DNA of 49,341 bases from contig JAIQFT010000029.1 of the NCBI GenBank assembly GCA_020073185.1, positions 1-49,341 of the forward strand, given 5' to 3'. The notes under the pieces were generated by a model, which saw nothing but the letters and a program-made list of their open reading frames with translations, did no database searches and had not been told where the DNA came from. Each line of letters starts with the position of its first letter. The first letter of the stretch is position 1. A program made the position numbers and the translations under genes. Positions 42,255 to 49,341 of this stretch are shown here, piece after piece. This stretch comes from Terriglobia bacterium. GTDB lineage: Bacteria > Acidobacteriota > Terriglobia > Terriglobales > Acidobacteriaceae.

Positions 42255-43769
42255 ATGAGCTTCACCAAGCTATCAGATAAGTTCCTAGGCACAATTTGCG
42301 TAGTGGTTCTGCTGATGCTCCCAGCGCTGGTAGGGGCGCAAGAGCACAAAAACAAGGATACCGGGAATCGGGGAGCGCGAAACACCACGGTGAAGGGTGC
42401 GCGATCCAACGCCGACAGTAGGAGTGGCCAACCAAGCAGAGGCCCGCGCACGGCGACGAATGCACCCGGCAGGACCACGAAGCCAGGGGCAGCACGCGCA
42501 GATCGGGGCAGAGGCAATCCGTCGGCTAGGGGTGGAGACGCGACTGCGGGAAGGCCCCATTCGGCACGCTCTGGGAACGCTGGGAGGAATGCGGGTGCGG
42601 GGAACCGCCCGAACCATGCAGCGCGGCAGCGTACGACGCGCAACGTCGCTGGGCACGATGTTGGGTACGACCGGAGGGGCAGAGTCAGAACCATCCAGAC
42701 CCGTAGCGGCGCGACCCTCTATCGTGGGCGTCACAACAACGTCCACGTGGTACGCGATCTGCCGGGAGGCCGCCGTGTAGTGGTCGCAGGGCGGAATTAT
42801 GGCCACGTGGAGCGCAATTACGTGCGCGGGTACAGAATGCGCACCTATTACGAGCACGGGCGTTACCGCGCCGTGGTGTATCGCCCGTATTCCTGGCACG
42901 GACGGCCGTATTACGTGTACGTACCACATTATTACTACCGCCCGGTCTATTACGGGTGGGCCTACAACCCTTGGGCGGCACCGGTTTACTACCGGTGGGG
43001 ATGGTACGCCGATGCCTGGTATCCGCACTACGGCTATTACTTCGCGCCAGAGCCCTTCTACCCGGGCGCTGGTCTCTGGCTGACCGATTTTATCCTCGCA
43101 GAAAGCTTGAGAATGGCTTATGAGGCGGAGCAGAGCGACAGCGCAGCACGTCGCGTGGCGGCAGCGAATCCGAGCGAGGTGCAGCTCTCTCCCGAAGTCA
43201 AGCGGATGATCGCGGAGGAAGTGCAGCAGCAACTGGCAGCGGAAAAGGCTGCCTCAGCTCCGACGCCAACGGCAGGTTTGCCTGCGACCTCCAAGGAAGA
43301 ACTGCCGCCTGCTCTTGATCCTGAGCATGCCGTGTTTGTGGTGGCTACCGACCTCGAGGTGACCACTCCTGACGGCAAAGAGTGCGAACTCACGCCGGGA
43401 GACGTGATCAGCCGCATCGACGACACTCCGGACAGCAACGAAAAAGTCCGGGTTCGGGTCACCAGCAGTAAGGAGGGCGATTGCGCCAGGGGATCCAAGC
43501 CTTCTGTCGCAGTCGCGGACTTGCAGGATATGCACAACCGCTTCCGCGAGCAGCTTGATGCCGGGCTCAAGCAGCTTGCAGCCAGCCAGGGCAGGAACGG
43601 GCTGCCAACCGCTCCGGATACCAGCACTTCCGCGGCAGCGGGCGTGCCCACGCCGGAGCCGGACAAGGACGTGGACGCCGAAATACAGGGTCTGCAGAAG
43701 GAAGCCGACCAAGCCGAGCAAGACGTCAAGCAGCAGTCTTCATCCGGCCGGACGGGTGGAGGAGACTGA
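42255..43769 (+). CDS. Secreted low-complexity protein with Arg/Gly- and Tyr/Trp-rich regions
   Basis: The 504-residue protein has a signal peptide (FLGTICVVVLLMLPALVGAQ), then an Arg/Gly/Asn/Ala-rich disordered stretch to about 135, a region at about 135-280 dense in Tyr, Arg and Trp (YYVYVPHYYYRPVYYGWAY), a short linking helix and a C-terminal domain from about 355 with a PDZ-like feel (VVATDLEVTTPDGKECELTPG), ending in a Gln/Lys/Asp-rich tail. Similar Tyr-rich proteins occur in Acidobacteriota with unknown roles. AGGAGG lies five bases before the ATG. A GC-rich hairpin follows the stop. Confidence 0.85.
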   Translation: MSFTKLSDKFLGTICVVVLLMLPALVGAQEHKNKDTGNRGARNTTVKGARSNADSRSGQPSRGPRTATNAPGRTTKPGAARADRGRGNPSARGGDATAGRPHSARSGNAGRNAGAGNRPNHAARQRTTRNVAGHDVGYDRRGRVRTIQTRSGATLYRGRHNNVHVVRDLPGGRRVVVAGRNYGHVERNYVRGYRMRTYYEHGRYRAVVYRPYSWHGRPYYVYVPHYYYRPVYYGWAYNPWAAPVYYRWGWYADAWYPHYGYYFAPEPFYPGAGLWLTDFILAESLRMAYEAEQSDSAARRVAAANPSEVQLSPEVKRMIAEEVQQQLAAEKAASAPTPTAGLPATSKEELPPALDPEHAVFVVATDLEVTTPDGKECELTPGDVISRIDDTPDSNEKVRVRVTSSKEGDCARGSKPSVAVADLQDMHNRFREQLDAGLKQLAASQGRNGLPTAPDTSTSAAAGVPTPEPDKDVDAEIQGLQKEADQAEQDVKQQSSSGRTGGGD

Positions 43770-43776
43770 GGGGCCG

Positions 43777-43802
43777 CGCCGGGGCGGTAAGCCGCTCCGG
43801 CG
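43777..43802 (+). terminator. GC-rich stem-loop after the Tyr/Arg-rich gene
   Basis: CGCCGGGGCGG and CCGCTCCGGCG form an 11-base stem with one G-U pair and a TAAG loop, eight bases after the stop codon. It has no T run afterwards, so it may be a pausing or RNA-stabilising hairpin rather than a classic intrinsic terminator. Confidence 0.55.
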
Positions 43803-44117
43803 ATCTCCCATCGACTCGGGCATGACAGGACGCAGCAAGCGGTTCTGGGGAGGCGGGAAACCAATGTCGTAATTCAGGCTCTACTGGTGCTGGCGGTTTC
43901 GCCCTGGTCGCGGTTGGGGCAAACTGCGAAGCCGCCCTCGCTGCAGGAACCGCTCGAGGCGCATTACCCAGCGGGTAGCTTGCAGTAGACTGGATTCGCC
44001 GCGCTGCCTGCCCCGCGAGATAGGCCAGCAACGGCGACGCGCTTGATGCTCCGGAGGTCTCAGGACAAGCGCGGATCGACCACCAGACAGTGCGGTGATG
44101 AAGACTCCCTCAGGTGC
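43803..44117. other. Intergenic sequence without visible features
   Basis: Between the hairpin and the convergent amidohydrolase stop there is no open frame with protein-like sequence and a ribosome-binding site, and no repeat was noticed. Confidence 0.5.
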
Positions 44118-45458
44118 TTATCGTAGTTCGCTTTTGAAGACCTTCCCGTCTTTCATCACGAACACGACTTTCTCCAGCGCCTTAATGTCGAGTAGGGGAT
44201 CGGTTGCAACCGCGATGACATCGGCATACGCGCCGGGCGCAATGACGCCGATCTGCCCGGCCATGTCGAGCATCTCGGCTGGGATCGAGGTCGCAGATTT
44301 GATCGCAGCCATCGGGGTCATACCCAATTCCACCATACGCGGGAACTCCTGCGCGATGGGCGACTTCGGGTCGGTCCAAGGGAAGCTGCCTACGTCGGTT
44401 CCGAAGACGATCTTCACCCCCGCCTGTAGTGCCTTCTGGAACGATGGCCCGTGGACCTCGGCGCGCTTGCGATCGCGCCGGCCTTCGGGAGTGTTCTCCG
44501 GCGCCCACCAGTAGTAATACGGCGAGAGCGTCGGGCAGTACCACGTGCCCTGCTTCACCATCTGCGCGATGGCGGCGTCGTCGAGCTCGAGGCCGTGCTC
44601 GATGGAATCGCAGCCGCCAGCCAGAGCGCGATGCAGCCCAACACCGTTGTAGGCGTGGCAGGCGACCTTCCTGCCCCAGCCGTGCGCCTCGTCCACGACC
44701 GCCTTGATCTCGTCCAGCGTCAGGGTGGGCTGCGATTGTAGCCGGCCTTGCGCATCCACCCACGAGCGATGCGTCATGTAGACTTTGATCCAGTCCGCTC
44801 CATTCGAGAGCTGTTCGCGCGTCGCCTTGCGGAATTCGACGGGACCGTCGGCGATCTGCACGCCTTTCGGCATGTCAAACTCTGGCGCGTAGCCTTCCAG
44901 CGGATACCCGCCGGTGGTCGAGAGCGCGCGAGTAACCACGAACATACGCGGTCCCGGGATCCACCCGTCGTTGATCGCTTCCTTGATGCCGACGTCACCG
45001 TAGCCCGCGCCCTCGGTCTCAACGTCCCGAATGGTGGTGAAGCCCTGCTCCAGCGCGCGTCGCGCCGCTATCGCGGCCCGCGCCGCGCGATAGGCCAGGG
45101 GATGGCTCAGGATGTTGGCGTCGTAGCCTCCCTCGGCGGGGTCTTCGCCTTGCAAGAAGATGTGAGTATGCGACTCGATCAAGCCGGGCAGCACGGTCGC
45201 GCGAGACAGATCGATGACGCGCGCATTCGCCAGCGGGTGCGCGGCCGCCGCATCTCCGACGCTCTCGATCCTGTTGCCACGGATGATGATCACCTGATTG
45301 GCGCGCGGCTGATCGCTCTCGCCGTCAATGAGCTGCCCGGCGCGGATGACCACGACCTCGGCGGGCGCAGTGGCGGGGGCGGACTGCGGCCCCGGCGAGA
45401 GCTGGCCAAACGCGAGGATGGATAGCAGTAGGGCTGCGGCAACGCGAGCAATTCGCAT
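44118..45458 (-). CDS. Exported imidazolonepropionase-like amidohydrolase
   Basis: The 446-residue protein has a signal peptide (RIARVAAALLLSILAFGQL) and an amidohydrolase-superfamily barrel: ESHTHI (HxH near 96), WIKVYM with the Lys likely to be carboxylated (near 222), CHAYN (near 267), EHG (near 289) and GTDVG (near 353). These are the ligands of a two-metal hydrolase of the Sgx/Xaa-Pro-dipeptidase-like and HutI-like group, acting on cyclic amides or peptides. The substrate is unknown. The ATG at 45458 has GAGGTG close upstream. It lies downstream of the CocE-like gene on the same strand, but with a gap of 249 bases. Confidence 0.9.
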   Translation of the reverse strand: MRIARVAAALLLSILAFGQLSPGPQSAPATAPAEVVVIRAGQLIDGESDQPRANQVIIIRGNRIESVGDAAAAHPLANARVIDLSRATVLPGLIESHTHIFLQGEDPAEGGYDANILSHPLAYRAARAAIAARRALEQGFTTIRDVETEGAGYGDVGIKEAINDGWIPGPRMFVVTRALSTTGGYPLEGYAPEFDMPKGVQIADGPVEFRKATREQLSNGADWIKVYMTHRSWVDAQGRLQSQPTLTLDEIKAVVDEAHGWGRKVACHAYNGVGLHRALAGGCDSIEHGLELDDAAIAQMVKQGTWYCPTLSPYYYWWAPENTPEGRRDRKRAEVHGPSFQKALQAGVKIVFGTDVGSFPWTDPKSPIAQEFPRMVELGMTPMAAIKSATSIPAEMLDMAGQIGVIAPGAYADVIAVATDPLLDIKALEKVVFVMKDGKVFKSELR

Positions 45459-45707
45459 ACTCACCTCGACTGAAGCAGGAATCAAATACGAACGCGACAT
45501 GCAGTGTCAACCGGCCAGTTTAATCTTCCGATCGCGCTTGCGCGGTCACCAGGAGAGCGACACTATCGCACGAATCTCCCGCCGCTATAACGGCGCAGAC
45601 CTTGCCGCTGACGCACAAGAAAACGATTCGGCGGCACGATGCAAAGCATGGCTCCGGAGGTGTTGCACGGAGCGGACGAGACGCGAGCAGTGAGCCAGTT
45701 AAGTTGC

Positions 45708-47681
45708 TCATGGCGTGCTTGCCACCGGCAGCTCAATGAAACTCGCTTGTCCTGGAGCGTGGTAGACCCGCTGTACGGCTTTCCGGTAGTTCTCAGGTTT
45801 TGCCCAGAAGATGTTCTGTACGAAGGTCTGCGGATTGCGGTCGTAGAGCGGGAACCAGCTCGACTGCACCTGCACCATGATGCGGTGACCAGCGCGAAAA
45901 ACATGATTGGCAGTCGGAAGGGCGAACCGGTAAAGCAGCGGCTGATCCGGGGCGATCGGTTTCGCCGATTCGAGGCTCTCACGATAACGGCCGCGAAAGA
46001 TGTCGGCGGAGATCATAAGCTGATAACCGCCCATGGAAGGCTGCCCGGCAACCTCGTCGGGGTAGACGTCAATGAGCTTCACGACCCAGTCGGAGTCGGT
46101 GCCGCTGGTCGAGGCGACAAGGTTGGCTACCGGTTGACCGCTGATCTTGACGGGCGCGGTCAGCGGGTCGGACACGAAGGCCAGAACGTCGGTGCGGCTG
46201 GAGAACTCGCGTTGATCGTCGGCAAGCCACTGCGACCACGTCTTACCGTGACTGGAGAAGCTGGAGTCGATCGGCCGCAAGCGAAACGGAACAGGCCGGG
46301 CGGGGTCAGAAACGTATTCGTCATATGTGGCATCGCCCGCCTTAGGCGCCACGAAGCTCAGTTTCAAACCGGCGCCCAGGTAAAGCGGCGCCGGGCGAAC
46401 CGTGCAACCGCTTGCACACCCCGCGGGCCAAGCCGGCAGCCGCAGCCACCGATTGGTTCCGGTCTCGAAGGCGTTGACGGGCGCAACGTCCAGCCTCGGC
46501 GCTTCGTCTTTCAGGTAATGAGCCAGGAATGGCGTCAGAATGTGCTCCCGGAAATACAGCGCAGTATCGCTGTTGAATCTAATCTCGCCAAGGCTGCTGC
46601 CCTCGTGGATCTCCTGCCCATGATGCCAAGGGCCAATGACGAGGAAGATTTTGTCGTTGTTCTTGTCCTTCGGCTCGATCGCGATGTAAACGGAGATGGC
46701 TCCATAGATGTCCTCCTGGTCCCAGAGGCTGTGCACCAGCATCACCGGAACATTGAGCGGTTCCTTGGCCAGAATCTTATCCACCGCCTGGTCTTGCCAG
46801 AAGGCGTCGTAGCTCGGGTGGTCGAGGATCTTGCGCCAAAACCCAACCTGCTCCAGGCCATGGCGACGTCCGAGTTCGCCGGCGGAGCCAAACTGCAGGA
46901 ACTCGTCATACATGTCGAAGTGGCTCGTCCACCACTTCACGCGGGAATCGCGAGTCGCCTCCTGGTCGTGGATGTAGCCCATTCCCTGTTCGCGGAATGC
47001 GCCGTTGTGAAACCAGTCGTCCCCCATCCATCCGTCCACCATCGGGTTCATGGGGACGGAAACTTTGAGTGCGGGGTGCGGATTGACGAGCGCCATCAAA
47101 GGCAGGAAGCCGTCATAAGAGATACCGAGAATTCCAACCTTGCCGTTGGTTTCGGGAACGTTCTTCACAAGCCAATCGATCGTATCGTAGGTGTCGGTAG
47201 CGTGGTCCACGGGCGTAGGATTCAGCGGGCCCCGGAGCGGCCGGTTCATCACATAGTCGCCTTCGGAACCATATCTGCCGCGCACGTCCTGCACGACGCG
47301 GATGTAGCCGCCGTCGACGATCACGTCGGTAGCGTTGTCGTATCCGTACAGAATCGGCCCGAGGTGCGAGCTATCAGCGTGGCGGGTGAGTTTGTTGGCG
47401 TCGTACGGTGTGCGCGTAAGGAGGATGGGCGCGCGAATGGCGCCCGTCGGAACAATGATGACCGTGTGCAGCTTGACACCGTCGCGCATGGGAATCATCA
47501 CCTCGCGCCTGACGTAATCGAAGCTGCTCGTGACCGGCTCGAACCGAGCCGGGGTTTCGCTGGCCAAGCCGGGGTACTGCGGTCGCGGCGGCGTTTGCGC
47601 CAGGCCTGTTTCCAGGAACAGCACGGTGCCCACCACCACGATCAGTCGCAGGAAGACGTAAGAACGGTCGTGAATTGTCAT
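45708..47681 (-). CDS. CocE/NonD-family acyl hydrolase (S15 peptidase-like)
   Basis: The 657-residue protein has an N-terminal signal sequence (FLRLIVVVGTVLFLETGLAQ), an alpha/beta-hydrolase domain with GISYDGF (nucleophile Ser near 185), SLWDQED (Asp near 321) and GPWHHGQ (His near 353), and a C-terminal jelly-roll domain. This matches the X-Pro dipeptidyl-peptidase / alpha-amino-acid ester hydrolase / cocaine esterase family. It likely acts in the periplasm or outside on acylated amines, esters or dipeptides. GGGGGAA lies a few bases before the ATG. The true substrate cannot be read from sequence. Confidence 0.92.
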   Translation of the reverse strand: MTIHDRSYVFLRLIVVVGTVLFLETGLAQTPPRPQYPGLASETPARFEPVTSSFDYVRREVMIPMRDGVKLHTVIIVPTGAIRAPILLTRTPYDANKLTRHADSSHLGPILYGYDNATDVIVDGGYIRVVQDVRGRYGSEGDYVMNRPLRGPLNPTPVDHATDTYDTIDWLVKNVPETNGKVGILGISYDGFLPLMALVNPHPALKVSVPMNPMVDGWMGDDWFHNGAFREQGMGYIHDQEATRDSRVKWWTSHFDMYDEFLQFGSAGELGRRHGLEQVGFWRKILDHPSYDAFWQDQAVDKILAKEPLNVPVMLVHSLWDQEDIYGAISVYIAIEPKDKNNDKIFLVIGPWHHGQEIHEGSSLGEIRFNSDTALYFREHILTPFLAHYLKDEAPRLDVAPVNAFETGTNRWLRLPAWPAGCASGCTVRPAPLYLGAGLKLSFVAPKAGDATYDEYVSDPARPVPFRLRPIDSSFSSHGKTWSQWLADDQREFSSRTDVLAFVSDPLTAPVKISGQPVANLVASTSGTDSDWVVKLIDVYPDEVAGQPSMGGYQLMISADIFRGRYRESLESAKPIAPDQPLLYRFALPTANHVFRAGHRIMVQVQSSWFPLYDRNPQTFVQNIFWAKPENYRKAVQRVYHAPGQASFIELPVASTP

Positions 47682-47782
47682 TTAGAGTTCCCCCGCTAGC
47701 CTCGTTCCGCAGGATCGCTGCGCTAGGAAGGTGTAAGGCAAGGCGCTGCTGAAATGCAAGCATGAAAGCAACCGGTGCTGTA

Positions 47783-48188
47783 TCAATAGGAATATTGCAG
47801 TGTTGGGATTGGGTCGAGGCACTCGGTGCCTTGTGGTGCGAGATTCGTACGTCCGTACGATCCTAACCCGGAGATGGAGGCATATACGAGCCTCCAGAAT
47901 GCCGCAACAAAGCAAGGCCCCGACTTACTGGCTTGAGAATCACGTAAAGCGCTGTGAGTAGTACTACAAGGCCGGCGCAGTAAACCAGATCGCAGACGAT
48001 ACTGATACGAAACAGCCGTTCGTGCGCCATGATATTCCGAGCGGTTTCCGCAGCCTTGCCCGCGACAATCAGCCGTTCGTGGATAAGAAAATTAGCTCAA
48101 AGACCACGGCCGCCATCGTGAATAGGCAAGTAAATCCCGCGACTTTTGCAGCTTTGCGTTGTGACTGGCCGATACCGCTGATAGTCAT
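47783..48188 (-). pseudogene. DUF4386-family membrane protein broken by frameshifts
   Basis: Reading the minus strand in three frames rebuilds a DUF4386-like protein. From ATG 48188 (GGGA upstream): MTISGIGQSQRKAAKVAGFT through AVVFELIFL, then stop. A second frame gives HERLIVAGKAAETARNIMAH and LFRISIVCDLVYCAGLVVLL with ALYVILKPVSRGLALL. A third continues AAFWRLVYASISGLGSYG to a TGA at 47783. These match the family's order (RIAG, GDAAATANNIMA, FRIGIVSDL, AFWRLVE). Two frameshifts, near 48085 and 47910, show a decayed gene. It would have been a multi-span membrane protein. Confidence 0.72.
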
Positions 48189-48261
48189 TTCGTTTCCCGC
48201 TGAGGCGACCTTGCCGATTGGGCCGGGATAGCGGCATTGCCCTGGGCCTGTCGACACGGCT

Positions 48262-48609
48262 TCATTGCTCCTTGCTCTCACTGGTGGATGGGCAGAAGCC
48301 CCAACGTCCGCGCCAGCTTTGCCGGAGCCGTTCCCGCTCCTCAGGGGTCATGTGCTCCCAGCGCTCGGCCATGCGACGGCGGAAATTGGAGCGACCGGGA
48401 CCGCGCCATCCAAATCCGCCGAAGAGGATCCGGCACAGCGCCAGCATCCCAAGCGCTTGCCAGAAGGTAATCTGGCGCCAGCCGAAGAGCGGCGGCAGCA
48501 GCCAATTCCACAGATGCAGCACCAGTTCGCCGCCAATAAAGACAAATAGCAGCATCCCCAGGATCGCCAGCGGAGCAATGAAAATCAGTCTCATCCATCT
48601 CGGTCTCAT
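48262..48609 (-). CDS. Small membrane protein partner of the sigma factor
   Basis: The 115-residue protein has two hydrophobic segments (about 5-30, LIFIAPLAILGMLLFVFIGG, and 32-62, including ITFWQALGMLALC) and a charged C-terminus (RRRMAERWEHMTPEERERLR) resembling the helical tails of periplasmic metal- or stress-linked proteins. GAGGGA lies seven bases before the ATG and the gene begins ten bases after the ECF sigma stop, so the two form an operon. Similar proteins often follow ECF sigma genes in Acidobacteriota; it may be a regulator of the sigma factor, but that is inferred. Confidence 0.78.
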   Translation of the reverse strand: MRPRWMRLIFIAPLAILGMLLFVFIGGELVLHLWNWLLPPLFGWRQITFWQALGMLALCRILFGGFGWRGPGRSNFRRRMAERWEHMTPEERERLRQSWRGRWGFCPSTSESKEQ

Positions 48610-48619
48610 GTTTAGTCCC

Positions 48620-49177
48620 TCACGCTTTGGTAAATTCGTCGTGAATGTCTTGCAATCGCTCGCGGAGATGCAGCACCGCATAGCGTTTGCGGGAGAGCAG
48701 GGTGTTCAGGCTCACGCCGGTCTCGGCGGCCATCTCCTTGAAGCTGCGCCCTTCCAACTCGTGCGCTACAAACACCTCGCGCTGCTCCTCCGGCAACTCG
48801 TCGACGGCCAACTCGAGTTCATCGAGAAGCAGGTTGCGGACGTAAAGCGCCTCCGGTCCGGCATCGGGCGAAGGCAGCAGGTCTTCCACCTGCAGCAGTT
48901 CGCCGTCTTCGTCGGCGACGGCGGTATCGCTGAAGCTCTCCGGCTTCTTCCTGCGGAAGAGGTCGGTGATGCGATTGCGCGCCACGCGAAACAGCCAGCC
49001 GGTGACGTGCTCGATGGGCATCAGCAGGCGATTCGCTTCCACCAGCTTGTAGAAGACGTCCTGCAGAATGTCCTCGGCGTCGCGCGGGTCGGGCACGCGC
49101 CGGCGAATGAAGTTGCGCAGCCGGGACTGCTCCCGCTTGACCACCTCGGAGATCCGCTGGTCCTGTTCGAGTGCCAT
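48620..49177 (-). CDS. ECF-type RNA polymerase sigma factor
   Basis: The 185-residue protein has sigma region 2 (LRNFIRRRVPDPRDAEDILQ, then VTGWLFRVARNRITDLFR) and region 4 (LPEEQREVFVAHELEGRSFK then ETGVSLNTLLSRKRYAVLHLR). An extension up to 49312 is open but has no family resemblance; the ATG at 49177 (MALEQDQ) is a better start, though its ribosome-binding site (GGAG) is close. The membrane protein downstream is a probable partner. No zinc-finger anti-sigma is seen inside the window. Confidence 0.88.
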   Translation of the reverse strand: MALEQDQRISEVVKREQSRLRNFIRRRVPDPRDAEDILQDVFYKLVEANRLLMPIEHVTGWLFRVARNRITDLFRRKKPESFSDTAVADEDGELLQVEDLLPSPDAGPEALYVRNLLLDELELAVDELPEEQREVFVAHELEGRSFKEMAAETGVSLNTLLSRKRYAVLHLRERLQDIHDEFTKA

Positions 49178-49341
49178 CGCTCCAGGCTCGCCGCGTCCTT
49201 CATCTAGCAGCCCGTGGTGTAAGTAGCTGAATTTCGGCACGGGCAGCGGCGTACTCGGTTGCGTGAGTTCGCCAAGTTTTTCGCGCGGGACATCGAGATT
49301 CCACTTCTGCACGGCCGATTCCGATCTTCCCGGCGCGGGAG

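Noticed and set aside
45639-47699. A 686-codon open frame on the plus strand, antisense to the CocE-like hydrolase
   Set aside because: High-GC coding strands often leave the opposite strand open. The opposing gene has a full family match, catalytic triad, signal peptide and ribosome-binding site; the antisense frame has none.

Overview
The window looks like a stretch of chromosome from a GC-rich soil-type bacterium, most likely an Acidobacteriota (Terriglobia) member. This is inferred from the gene families: a large Oar-like TonB receptor with an N-terminal carboxypeptidase-regulatory domain, a Tyr/Arg-rich secreted protein, a Ser/Thr kinase fused to TolB-like and TPR regions, and large hybrid histidine kinases. 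No transposase, integrase, rRNA, tRNA or CRISPR array was found.

Layout. 0-5 kb: argH, a YdjM-like membrane hydrolase, a STAS protein fused to a degenerate receiver domain, a lone LolD-type ABC ATPase and an unknown two-span membrane protein. 5-10.4 kb (minus strand): a tight minor-pilin operon (FimT/GspH, PilV, PilW, and a very large PilX-like protein with two calcium-loop motifs). 10.9-17.3 kb (plus): a PilZ c-di-GMP receptor, an ECF-type sigma factor overlapping a zinc-finger anti-sigma gene, a polytopic membrane protein, and a TonB-dependent receptor with a structured leader. 17.5-22.6 kb: a fused FAD/4Fe-4S 2-hydroxyacid dehydrogenase, a small membrane protein, a serine-glyoxylate-type aminotransferase (together suggesting glycolate/2-hydroxyacid-to-glycine metabolism) and a LytTR regulator followed by a frameshifted small membrane gene. 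22.9-27.5 kb: a zinc-ribbon protein, an orphan AbrB/MazE-type regulator coupled to an exported protein, an HD-GYP protein carrying Asn where a metal-binding Asp is expected, and a Ser/Thr kinase.

27.8-30.8 kb is the accessory pocket. It holds an orphan HigA-type antitoxin and a two-gene operon of a double zinc-ribbon protein plus a DUF262/HNH-like protein, which is a candidate defence system. Upstream lies an AT-richer intergenic region with a near-consensus promoter, a perfect operator between its -35 and -10 boxes, a boxA-like sequence and paired palindromes, but no convincing protein gene downstream.

30.8-33.5 kb holds a multicopper oxidase whose copper ligands are split in an unusual order, and a divergent membrane-anchored protein. 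33.5-42 kb is a five-gene phosphorelay operon (hybrid kinase, HPt, receiver, second hybrid kinase, receiver with a Cys-rich C-terminal domain) beside a divergent Rcp1-like receiver. 42-49.3 kb carries the secreted Tyr/Arg-rich protein, an amidohydrolase, a CocE/NonD acyl hydrolase, a decayed DUF4386 gene in three frames, and a second ECF sigma factor with a small membrane partner.

The signalling content is high: c-di-GMP (PilZ, HD-GYP), phosphorelay, Ser/Thr kinase, two sigma factors and LytTR.
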